The notes under the pieces: model-generated
Told to the model about the DNA's origin: nothing
The model's input: the letters and a program-made list of their open reading frames with translations, nothing else
The model's database searches: none
Shown: positions 1-6,293 of the stretch, one piece after another
Layout: each line of letters opens with the position of its first letter
Position numbering within the stretch: the stretch's first letter is position 1
NCBI GenBank assembly: GCA_002351925.1
Contig: DEHM01000006.1
Span: 1-7,837 of the forward strand
Source: Bacteroidales bacterium UBA2800
GTDB taxonomy: Bacteria > Bacteroidota > Bacteroidia > Bacteroidales > Paludibacteraceae
DNA: 7,837 nt
Direction of reading: 5' to 3'
Translations under genes and position numbers: made by a program

Positions 1-34
1 TGCACCATTTAAACGGTCGTTTTATTGTGTCAAA

Positions 35-52
35 CCTTTGCGGGTGCAAAGG
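35..52. repeat. Inverted repeat over the leftward promoter -7 box
   Basis: A 7-base perfect inverted repeat, CCTTTGC and GCAAAGG, is separated by the four bases GGGT. On the minus strand it covers the -7 element and the expected transcription start of the leftward promoter. It could be an operator or a hairpin at the extreme 5' end of the leftward transcript. The repeat is seen directly; the function is inferred. Confidence 0.5.
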
Positions 53-78
53 TACATATAAATTTTGATATGTGCAAA
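47..78 (-). promoter_or_regulatory. Leftward Bacteroidota-type promoter (gene beyond the left edge)
   Basis: Read on the minus strand, TTTG (78-75) is followed after exactly 20 bases by TACCTTTG (54-47). This is the TTTG/TAnnTTTG pattern used by the main sigma factor of Bacteroidota. Transcription would start near base 40 and run out of the window. A minus-strand ATG lies at 8-6, about 30 bases downstream, and could be the start codon of that gene, but only eight bases of it would be visible, so no CDS is called. The region upstream on this strand is AT-rich and includes a run of nine A/T pairs at 87-95. Confidence 0.75.
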
Positions 79-99
79 TATATATTAAAAAAAAAGTAT

Positions 100-131
100 C
101 TCCGAATATGATTCGGGGCCGGTACCCCGAA
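100..131. repeat. Overlapping inverted repeats in the divergent intergenic region
   Basis: TTCGGGG (112-118) and CCCCGAA (125-131) form a 7-base perfect stem with a 6-base loop. The left arm can instead pair with CCGAA at 102-106, so two hairpins compete. The segment is GC-rich within AT-rich surroundings and lies upstream of both promoters. No T-run follows it on the plus strand. On the minus strand a run of nine T begins shortly after the second hairpin, but no gene lies upstream to be terminated. Function unknown. Confidence 0.45.
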
Positions 132-175
132 GGGCTGCATACGCTATCCGCATGGCTCATAGACCACCGATAATT

Positions 176-192
176 GCAGAGTAATACTCTGC
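176..192. repeat. Perfect 7-base inverted repeat upstream of the rightward promoter
   Basis: GCAGAGT (176-182) and ACTCTGC (186-192) are exact inverted copies separated by AAT. They lie 24 bases upstream of the -33 element of the rightward promoter, where a DNA-binding regulator could sit. No T-run follows on either strand, so it does not look like a terminator. The role as an operator is only inferred. Confidence 0.45.
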
Positions 193-215
193 CCTGCAAA
201 AAAATGCCTGAAAAA

Positions 216-247
216 TTTGCATATATGCAATTTTTGTAGTATCTTTG
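216..247 (+). promoter_or_regulatory. Rightward Bacteroidota-type promoter of the operon
   Basis: TTTG at 216-219 and TATCTTTG at 240-247 are separated by 20 bases, an excellent fit to the Bacteroidota consensus TTTG/TAnnTTTG. The start of transcription should lie near 253-255, giving a leader of only about 20 bases before the ATG at 276. No other consensus promoter was seen before 6235, so this one probably drives the secreted protein gene and, by read-through, iorA to the CoA-transferase gene. Confidence 0.8.
217..230. promoter_or_regulatory. Perfect 14-base palindrome overlapping the -33 element (candidate operator)
   Basis: TTGCATATATGCAA is its own reverse complement. After one mismatched pair the symmetry continues for four more pairs of A and T (212-215 with 232-235). 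It starts inside the TTTG of the -33 element and fills the first half of the promoter spacer, where a bound dimeric regulator would block or modulate RNA polymerase. A related half-site, TATGTGCAAA, occurs at the leftward promoter (69-78). The regulator cannot be named from the sequence. Confidence 0.5.
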
Positions 248-275
248 CAGTCGAAATGAAATATACCCATCTATT

Positions 276-1325
276 ATGAAGAATCTATTTACTCTTTTGG
301 TATGTGCTATGACGGCAGTAGCTGTCAATGGTCAAACGAATGCGGGACGCTTCTCCGTGTCCGCTACCCAGCAAGTTACTTTCGCGCCGGGCAACCTTCA
401 GTTCCACATGGTGGACAGCGTCTGGCGCTTTGCCGACACCCAACTCGACTGGCTCGGTAATGCCAACCTGGAGGTAGGTAATCCCAACTACAACGGCTGG
501 GTCGACCTGTTCTGCTGGAGTATTGGCGCAGAGAATAACTTCGGCGCTACGAGCAACTACGATACAGCGATGTGTATCAACAAGGAGTTCGTCGACTGGG
601 GCACGCTCTTCGACGACGACTGGTACACGCTGTCGAAAGACGAGTGGAACTACCTGTTCAACACGCGTGCAGGAGCGAACGATAAATGGGGTATGGCTAA
701 GGTGGGCGACACCCTGGGTGTGATCCTGCTGCCCGACGAGTGGACAGCGCCGGAGGGTATCACCTTCGTGCCGCGCGTGCTGCCTACGTCGGAACTGTGG
801 GACGAAGGCGATTTGATTGATGAGTCGTGGGACCATTTTCGCGTGCATAACGAGAACATGCCGGCTAACCTCTTCAGCGAAGACGAATGGGCGCAGATGG
901 AAGCCGCCGGTGCGTTGTTCTTACCCAACGCCGGTCGTCGCTCCGGCGGATATGGCAACTACCTGAATCGCGTATGCGACACAGTCAACTTCATGTACCG
1001 CTATTCCTACTACGAGAACTACCTGGGAACCTACTGGACCAGCACGCCGTATAAGATTGACGAAGGCAAGATTATGTACGTCTATATCTCCATCAAGGCG
1101 CTTGGTGACGAGGAATACGACTGGGGTAAGATAGCCTGCTGGGGCGAGACCGGACGCTACGGACAGTCGGTACGTCTGGTTAAGCGAGTGGCTGTCGATC
1201 CTACCGCTCTTGAGTCAACGACCAACGACCCCTCTTCCCTCATCCGCAAGGTGGTTCGTAACGGGCAGTTCTACATCCTCCGCGACGGAAAGACCTTTAC
1301 TCCTACCGGTCAAGAGGTAAGGTGA
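276..1325 (+). CDS. Secreted FISUMP-like hypothetical protein, 349 aa
   Basis: The start at 276 lies about 20 bases after the predicted transcription start and opens with a clear signal peptide: Lys2, a hydrophobic core at about residues 4-17, and likely cleavage near residue 19. Cys10 is not in a proper lipobox, so the protein should be periplasmic or exported, not a lipoprotein. The mature part is rich in Trp, Tyr, Asp and Asn. It carries VTFAPGNLQF (34-43), YWTST (253-257) and SVRLVKRV (298-305), resembling the FISUMP-like modules common in Bacteroidales secreted proteins. The Ser/Thr-rich linker near 310-322 leads to the tail FYILRDGKTFTPTGQEVR, which I recall as a recurring ending in Bacteroidales exported proteins, perhaps an anchoring or sorting tail. 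No catalytic residues are recognised. Only 36 bases separate it from iorA, with no terminator or promoter seen between. Its link to a cytosolic catabolic operon is unexplained, and the molecular role is unknown. Confidence 0.8.
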   Translation: MKNLFTLLVCAMTAVAVNGQTNAGRFSVSATQQVTFAPGNLQFHMVDSVWRFADTQLDWLGNANLEVGNPNYNGWVDLFCWSIGAENNFGATSNYDTAMCINKEFVDWGTLFDDDWYTLSKDEWNYLFNTRAGANDKWGMAKVGDTLGVILLPDEWTAPEGITFVPRVLPTSELWDEGDLIDESWDHFRVHNENMPANLFSEDEWAQMEAAGALFLPNAGRRSGGYGNYLNRVCDTVNFMYRYSYYENYLGTYWTSTPYKIDEGKIMYVYISIKALGDEEYDWGKIACWGETGRYGQSVRLVKRVAVDPTALESTTNDPSSLIRKVVRNGQFYILRDGKTFTPTGQEVR

Positions 1326-1361
1326 GAAAAAGGAAATTATTGAGAAAAAAACACAGATACC

Positions 1362-2975
1362 ATGAAACACTTATTATTGGGCGATGAGGCGATTGCTCAG
1401 GGCGCTATCGATGCGGGTCTGAGCGGTGTGTATGCCTATCCCGGCACGCCCTCTACCGAAGTTACCGAGTACATCCAACTAAAGGCGAAAGGCGAAAGGA
1501 CGAATGGTGAAAGTCCTATCCAGTGCCGTTGGGCGACCAACGAGAAGACAGCCATGGAGGCTGCCCTGGGTATGTCGTACATGGGCAAGCGTGCGCTTGT
1601 GTGTATGAAGCACGTGGGGATGAACGTGTGCGCCGACGCCTTTATGAACGCCGCCATCACGGGTGTCAACGGCGGACTGATTGTGCTGGCAGCCGACGAC
1701 CCGTCGATGCACTCCAGTCAGAACGAGCAGGACAGCCGTTTCTATGCCAAGTTCGCCATGATACCCTGTCTGGAGCCGAGTAACCAACAGGAGGCCTACG
1801 ACATGATGGCGTACGGTTTCGACCTGAGTGAACAACTGCGCACACCGGTCCTCTTGCGCGTGACGACACGTATGGCGCACAGCCGCGCCGTAGTCAACAC
1901 CGTCGAGAAGCCGCGTGAGCAGAACACGATGTCGATGCCCAAGGACGTCAACCACTTCATCCTGCTGCCGGCTTTCGCCAAGCGTAACTACGCCGAACTG
2001 GTAGCGGCACAGCCGACCTTCGTGGCACGCAGCGAGCAGGACGGACACAATGTGTATACTCGTGGCACCAAGCCGGAGAAAGCAATCCTGACGACGGGTA
2101 TTGCCTACAACTACCTCATGGAGAACTACGACGCCCGGATGGGTTGCTCGATACTGCGCGTGACGCAGTACCCGCTGCCGGCAGCGCTGATAGCCGAGAT
2201 GGTGAAAGACGGTGCGAAAGAGGTGCTGGTCGTTGAGGAAGGACAGCCCGTGGTAGAAGAACTGCTGCGCGGCATGGTGCCTTCTGACGTAGCTGTCAAA
2301 GGTCGGTTGACCGGTGAGCTGCCGCGTATGGGTGAGTTGACGCCCGACAGCGTACGCCGTGCGATAGGCTTGGACCCGCTGCCGGAACATGCGCCGGAAA
2401 CGATTGTCGTAGGTCGTCCGCCTGCACTGTGTCAGGGTTGCGGTCACCGCGACATGTACGCCGCGCTCAATGAGGTGGCACGCGAGTACCCGAGTCCACG
2501 TATCTTCGGCGACATAGGTTGCTATACGCTGGGTGCGCTCTCGCCGTTCCACGCTATCCATGCCTGCGTCGAGATGGGTGCTTCGGTCACGATGGCCAAA
2601 GGCGCGGCCGACGCGGGTCAACATCCGGCGATAGCCGTGATAGGCGACAGCACGTTCACCCACTCGGGCATGACCGGTCTGTTGGACTGCGTGAACGCCA
2701 ATGCGAATGTCGTCGTGCTGATAAGCGACAACCTCACCACGGGTATGACAGGAGGTCAGGACTCTGCCGGCACAGGCCGTCTGGAGCAGATTTGCTACGG
2801 CGTAGGTGTTCCGCAAGAGCACGTGCGCGTGGTAGTGCCGCTGCCCAAGAACATGGAGGAGATCAAGCAGGTGCTGCGCGAGGAGATCGACTATCCCGGT
2901 ACGTCCGTCGTCATCGCTCGCCGCGAATGCATACAAACATTGAAACGTCATCTTAAAGCCGCAAAAAAACAATGA
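1362..2975 (+). CDS. iorA: Indolepyruvate:ferredoxin oxidoreductase (aryl-pyruvate type), alpha subunit
   Basis: This is the thiamine-diphosphate subunit of a cytosolic enzyme that converts an aryl-pyruvate (indole-, phenyl- or hydroxyphenylpyruvate) plus CoA to aryl-acetyl-CoA, CO2 and reduced carrier. The domain order is typical. An N-terminal pyrimidine-binding domain has GDEAIAQGA (7-15) and YPGTPSTE (26-33). A middle transketolase-C-like domain has VVEEGQP (290-296). The diphosphate-binding domain has CQGCGH (357-362), GDIGC (383-387) and the classical motif from Gly428-Asp429-Ser430 to Asn457. At 537 residues it is shorter than archaeal IorA of about 600-650. It ends just after ARRECIQTLKRHL, where the C-terminal two-cluster ferredoxin domain would begin, and no cysteine-rich segment follows. 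Electrons must therefore leave by another route. The stop overlaps the iorB start as ATGA. The exact 2-oxo acid is not readable from sequence. Confidence 0.93.
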   Translation: MKHLLLGDEAIAQGAIDAGLSGVYAYPGTPSTEVTEYIQLKAKGERTNGESPIQCRWATNEKTAMEAALGMSYMGKRALVCMKHVGMNVCADAFMNAAITGVNGGLIVLAADDPSMHSSQNEQDSRFYAKFAMIPCLEPSNQQEAYDMMAYGFDLSEQLRTPVLLRVTTRMAHSRAVVNTVEKPREQNTMSMPKDVNHFILLPAFAKRNYAELVAAQPTFVARSEQDGHNVYTRGTKPEKAILTTGIAYNYLMENYDARMGCSILRVTQYPLPAALIAEMVKDGAKEVLVVEEGQPVVEELLRGMVPSDVAVKGRLTGELPRMGELTPDSVRRAIGLDPLPEHAPETIVVGRPPALCQGCGHRDMYAALNEVAREYPSPRIFGDIGCYTLGALSPFHAIHACVEMGASVTMAKGAADAGQHPAIAVIGDSTFTHSGMTGLLDCVNANANVVVLISDNLTTGMTGGQDSAGTGRLEQICYGVGVPQEHVRVVVPLPKNMEEIKQVLREEIDYPGTSVVIARRECIQTLKRHLKAAKKQ

Positions 2976-3556
2976 AAAAAGATATCATTTTGGCCGGAGT
3001 AGGAGGACAAGGAATCCTCTCTATCGCAACCGTTATTGGTGAAGCCGCCCTGCAAGAGGGTTTGTATCTGAAACAAGCCGAAGTACACGGAATGTCGCAG
3101 CGCGGAGGTGACGTGCAGTCGAACCTGCGCCTGTCGTCGGACCCCATCATGAGTGACCTGATACCAAAGGGCGGGGCAGACCTGATCATCTCGCTCGAAC
3201 CCATGGAGGCGTTGCGCTACGTGGAGTATCTCAAGCCGGACGGATGGATCGTCACGTCGTGTGTGCCGTTCCTCAACATACCGAACTATCCGGAGCTGAC
3301 GGAGGTGCTCGACCGTATCAAGGCCTATGACCACCACGTGCTCTTGGACGTAGAGGCGCTCGCCAAAGAGGCCGGTGCACCCGCGCAGGCAGCGAACATG
3401 GTGCTGCTGGGCGCCGCCATACCGATGCTCGGCATCGACCACGACAAGATGATTGCCGGCATCGCTCGCGTCTTTGCACGCAAAGGAGAAACAGTTGTTA
3501 ATACCAATATCGCGGCTGTAGAAACCGGCTATAACTATGCGCTTTCCGTTAGATAA
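2972..3556 (+). CDS. iorB: Indolepyruvate:ferredoxin oxidoreductase (aryl-pyruvate type), beta subunit
   Basis: This is the small (gamma-domain type) subunit that pairs with IorA. Its 194 residues are normal for IorB. The N-terminus shows the family signature GVGGQG (9-14) in a Rossmann-like fold, followed by AEVHGMSQRGGDV (36-48), the conserved segment of the pyruvate/ketoisovalerate oxidoreductase gamma family that helps bind CoA. The start is fixed by the ATGA overlap with iorA: ATG at 2972, iorA stop TGA at 2973-2975. This implies translational coupling and 1:1 synthesis. Its 3' end overlaps the aminotransferase gene by 20 bases. No iron-sulfur cysteine motif is present here either, so neither subunit supplies the missing ferredoxin centre. 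Confidence 0.93.
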   Translation: MKKDIILAGVGGQGILSIATVIGEAALQEGLYLKQAEVHGMSQRGGDVQSNLRLSSDPIMSDLIPKGGADLIISLEPMEALRYVEYLKPDGWIVTSCVPFLNIPNYPELTEVLDRIKAYDHHVLLDVEALAKEAGAPAQAANMVLLGAAIPMLGIDHDKMIAGIARVFARKGETVVNTNIAAVETGYNYALSVR

Positions 3557-4904
3557 ACATATTGTGGATTCCATCTGCCGGCAGTTTGGCCTGCGTAACT
3601 TCCACGAACTGGGCAACGCCAGTATCCGTCAGTTGGCGGGTGTAGTGAAGAACATCGAGCAGGCGACGGGCGTGGAGTACGTCAACATGGCGTTGGGCGA
3701 ACCGGGTCTGCCGGCCTCGGAGATAGGTATAGAAGCCGAACACAAGGCGCTGCTCAACGGTTGCGCCGCCCATTATCCCAACATCATAGGTATTCCCGAA
3801 GTGAAGAAGTGGGGCTCGGAGTTCGTCCGCGCCTTCGTCCACCTGCAGCGTCCGCCGGAGTGTATCCTGCCCACCGTAGGTTCGATGCAAGCGGCTTTTG
3901 CGCTCAACATGATGCTGATTCAGTTGCAGCCGGAGAAAGACACGATCTTGTTTCTCGACCCCTGCTTCCCGGTGCAGAAAATGCAGTGTCACGTCATCGG
4001 CAGCCGTATCGACGCGTTCGACATAGCCGACTACCGCGGCGCCAAACTGCGTGACGAACTGGAGCGCCACCTGAAGAGCGGCCGTATAGCCGGTATCCTC
4101 TATAGCAATCCGAACAACCCCACCTGGGCGTGCCTGACGGACGAGGAACTGAAGATTATTGGCGAACTGGCGACGCAGTATGACGCTATCGTGCTGGAGG
4201 ATCTGGCGTACCTGAACATGGACTTCCGTGATCCCGATCGCGGCCATCCCTACAGCGAGCCGTATCAGCCCTCGGTAGGTCATTACACGCATAACTGTAT
4301 TCAGATGATCTCGTGCTCGAAGATCTTCAGCTATGCCGGTCAGCGTGCCGCCTTCGTGGCCATCGACCCCGTGCTGGCGAAGCGTGTCTATCCGGCGCTG
4401 GGCGAGCGACTCCATAACAACGGCGAGCTGCTCCAGAGTTTTGCCTATACCTTCCTCTACGTCCTCTCCAGCGGTGTGTGCCACTCCGTGCAACACGGTA
4501 TGGCGGCTATGCTGCAGGCGGCCTGCGAAGGTAAGCTGCGCTACGTGGACCAGACACGCGAATATGCGCGGCGCGCACATAAGATTAAGGAGATCATGCA
4601 GCGCAACGGCTTCCACATCGTTTACGATACCGACGCCGACGGGCAGGAGGTAGGCGACGGCTTCTTCTTCACCTTCGGCTATCGCAACTGGTCTGGCGCC
4701 AAACTGGTCAACAAGCTGATCTACTACGGCGTGTCGGCTATCTCGCTGGAGAGTACCGGTGCGCAACGCGACGGCATGCGTGGCTGTGCGTCCGCCATTC
4801 GCGAAGACCAGTACGAGCAACTGGAGGAACGACTCCGTAAGTTCAACGAAGACTTCTCTCAATACGATCCTTATGACCCCGCAGAATACCCCGAAATACG
4901 TTAG
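3537..4904 (+). CDS. PLP-dependent class I/II aminotransferase, probably aromatic amino acid
   Basis: This is a fold-type I aminotransferase of 455 residues. Visible landmarks in order are the phosphate-binding turn GSMQ (115-118), NPNNP (191-195), Asp222 and Tyr225 in EDLAYLNM, the PLP-binding lysine Lys262 in SCSKIFSYAGQR, and Arg415 in MRGC, expected to bind the substrate carboxylate. All key residues are present, so it should be active. The start at 3537 lies inside the end of iorB (20-base overlap in another frame). It is preferred because the segment before the next in-frame ATG (about residue 51) reads as normal family sequence. Its 3' end overlaps the CoA-transferase gene by 32 bases. 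Lying directly after iorAB, it probably supplies the 2-oxo acid by transaminating phenylalanine, tyrosine or tryptophan. That specificity rests on context, and a broader or branched-chain substrate range is possible. Confidence 0.88.
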   Translation: MRFPLDKHIVDSICRQFGLRNFHELGNASIRQLAGVVKNIEQATGVEYVNMALGEPGLPASEIGIEAEHKALLNGCAAHYPNIIGIPEVKKWGSEFVRAFVHLQRPPECILPTVGSMQAAFALNMMLIQLQPEKDTILFLDPCFPVQKMQCHVIGSRIDAFDIADYRGAKLRDELERHLKSGRIAGILYSNPNNPTWACLTDEELKIIGELATQYDAIVLEDLAYLNMDFRDPDRGHPYSEPYQPSVGHYTHNCIQMISCSKIFSYAGQRAAFVAIDPVLAKRVYPALGERLHNNGELLQSFAYTFLYVLSSGVCHSVQHGMAAMLQAACEGKLRYVDQTREYARRAHKIKEIMQRNGFHIVYDTDADGQEVGDGFFFTFGYRNWSGAKLVNKLIYYGVSAISLESTGAQRDGMRGCASAIREDQYEQLEERLRKFNEDFSQYDPYDPAEYPEIR

Positions 4905-6183
4905 TCCGCTGGAGGCAGTGAGCTATGTACGCAGCGGCGACACCATCGTCGTACAAGGCAGTACGAGTATCCCTACCGTGTTGCTCAACGCGCTCGTAGA
5001 GCGCGCGAGTGAGTTGCGCGACGTGAAACTCATCTCCGGTTTCGGCGTCCATCCTGACGACGCACCCTACGCCAAACGGGAGTTGATGGACTCGTTTCGT
5101 GCCCTCTCTATCTTCGTGCCTAATACGTTGCGCAAGGCCATGCGCGAAGGCGTAGCGGACACTATCCCTGCGTTCTTGGGCGAGGTGCCTTTCCTCTTCC
5201 GCAGCCGGCAGATACCCGTCGATGTGACCTTCCTGCAGGTGAGTGAACCCGACGAAGAGGGCTACTGCTCTTTCGGTATCTCTGCCGACATCGCTTTCTC
5301 CGGCGCCGAGTGCTCGCGTACCGTCATCGCGCAGGTCAACAAATATATGCCCCGCACCTTCGGTGACCCCGTCATCCATATCAGTAAGCTGACGGCCATG
5401 TGCCGCGGCGACATCCCCCTGGTGGAAGTGCCGACACCCGTGCCGAATGAGATAGAGACCAAGATAGGCAACTACGTGGCCTCGGAGATACCCGACGGTG
5501 CGACGCTGCAGATAGGCGTAGGCGGTATACCCAATGCCGTCATCAATGCGCTCCGTCACCATCAACACCTCGGTCTGCACACCGAAGCGATTACCGATGG
5601 CGTGCTGCCGCTGATAGAGAGCGGCGTGATAGACAACAGCCTGAAGAAAGTGCTGCCCGGTAAGTCGGTCGGCAGCCTGATACTGGGCTCCAAACACCTG
5701 TACGACTACGTGGACGGCAACCGCGATTTCGTCATCCGTGACGTGGCCTGGACCAACGACCCGCAGATCATTCGTCAGAACCCCAAAGCGATGGCCATCA
5801 ACTCGGCCGTTGAGGTGGATCTGACCGGACAGATTTGCGCCGACTCCATCGGCGAGACGATCATCTCCGGCGTAGGCGGACAGCACGACTTCATGTACGG
5901 CGCAGCCCTCTCCGAAGGCGGCAAATGCTTCATCGCGTTGCCCAGTATGACCAACAAAGGGCAGTCGAAGATTGTGGCGCGTCTGGCACCCGGAGCAGGC
6001 GTTGTGACGACTCGTTTCCAAGCGCAGTATATCGCTACCGAACACGGCATCGTCTATCTGCGCAATCTGCCGCTGGCCGATCGCGCCAAAGCCCTCATCT
6101 CGATAGCCGACCCGTCGGTGCGCGAAGAACTGGAGCGCGCCGCTGTAGAGCGTTTCGGTATCGGTTTTCTGCGGCTGAGATAG
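4873..6183 (+). CDS. Acetyl-CoA hydrolase/4-hydroxybutyrate CoA-transferase family protein
   Basis: This class I CoA-transferase has 436 residues, about the size of 4-hydroxybutyrate and acetate CoA-transferases. The ATG at 4873 is chosen over an in-frame ATG at 4759: the next residues, MTPQNTPKYVSPLEAV, begin the conserved fold, whereas the extension is a low-complexity read of aminotransferase codons. Landmarks are GVGGIPNAV (215-223), the catalytic glutamate Glu238 in HTEAITDG, and GVGGQHDF (333-340). Glu238 has the same number as the active-site glutamate I recall for Clostridium 4-hydroxybutyrate CoA-transferase. The reaction goes through a glutamyl-CoA thioester and swaps CoA between acyl-CoA and a carboxylate such as acetate. 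As the last gene of the operon it would release aryl-acetate from aryl-acetyl-CoA and form acetyl-CoA or another short acyl-CoA. Acetate/succinate or butyrate-type exchange unrelated to aromatics is the main alternative. Confidence 0.9.
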   Translation: MTPQNTPKYVSPLEAVSYVRSGDTIVVQGSTSIPTVLLNALVERASELRDVKLISGFGVHPDDAPYAKRELMDSFRALSIFVPNTLRKAMREGVADTIPAFLGEVPFLFRSRQIPVDVTFLQVSEPDEEGYCSFGISADIAFSGAECSRTVIAQVNKYMPRTFGDPVIHISKLTAMCRGDIPLVEVPTPVPNEIETKIGNYVASEIPDGATLQIGVGGIPNAVINALRHHQHLGLHTEAITDGVLPLIESGVIDNSLKKVLPGKSVGSLILGSKHLYDYVDGNRDFVIRDVAWTNDPQIIRQNPKAMAINSAVEVDLTGQICADSIGETIISGVGGQHDFMYGAALSEGGKCFIALPSMTNKGQSKIVARLAPGAGVVTTRFQAQYIATEHGIVYLRNLPLADRAKALISIADPSVREELERAAVERFGIGFLRLR

Positions 6184-6194
6184 AAAAAATAGAG

Positions 6195-6230
6195 AAAAGT
6201 GGCATACACTCTTGTGTATGTCATTTTTTT
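6195..6230 (+). terminator. Rho-independent terminator after the CoA-transferase gene
   Basis: CATACAC (6203-6209) and GTGTATG (6214-6220) form a perfect 7-base stem with a TCTT loop. G-T and A-T pairs extend it outward to about 15 pairs, using an A-run on the left and the run of seven T at 6224-6230. The hairpin followed directly by the T-run is a normal intrinsic terminator, placed 11 bases after the stop codon. The A-run on the other side means it could also work on the minus strand. Confidence 0.8.
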
Positions 6231-6242
6231 ATTGTATCTTTG
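6211..6242 (+). promoter_or_regulatory. Promoter of the EF-G2 gene, overlapping the terminator
   Basis: TATCTTTG at 6235-6242 matches the Bacteroidota -7 consensus TAnnTTTG exactly. A weaker -33 element, CTTG (6211-6214), lies 20 bases upstream inside the loop and right arm of the terminator hairpin. Transcription should begin near 6248, giving an AT-rich leader of about 45 bases without a Shine-Dalgarno sequence. The T-run of the terminator lies in the promoter spacer. Confidence 0.7.
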
Positions 6243-6293
6243 CACCCGATTTGTCAACTTGACTTTACAATAACATTAAATACTAATACATTT

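Noticed and set aside
100..131. Terminator in the left intergenic region
   Set aside because: No T-run follows on the plus strand, and on the minus strand there is no upstream gene to terminate and the second stem has a mismatch in RNA.
276..335. Lipoprotein signal at Cys10 of the secreted protein
   Set aside because: LLVC has valine just before the cysteine and lies too early, inside the hydrophobic core. An ordinary signal peptide fits better.
1479..2972. Minus-strand open frame of 497 codons opposite iorA
   Set aside because: It mirrors the third-position GC bias of iorA. The product is rich in His, Arg, Gln and Val without any recognisable domain, and no promoter fits.
1362..3556. Pyruvate or 2-oxoglutarate:ferredoxin oxidoreductase instead of Ior
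   Set aside because: The fusion of pyrimidine and thiamine domains in one subunit with a separate small gamma-type subunit of about 190 residues is the Ior arrangement, not PorABCD, KorAB or the large single-chain Por.
3549..4862. Minus-strand open frame of 437 codons opposite the aminotransferase gene
   Set aside because: Shadow of a strongly supported gene with all catalytic residues; no domain in the antisense product.
4759..4872. Longer start for the CoA-transferase (38 extra residues)
   Set aside because: The extra residues are Ser/Thr/Arg-rich out-of-frame aminotransferase codons. The start at 4873 gives the family length and puts the catalytic glutamate at 238.
4843..6045. Minus-strand open frame of 400 codons opposite the CoA-transferase gene
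   Set aside because: Shadow frame with the same His/Arg/Val-rich composition as the others and no motif.
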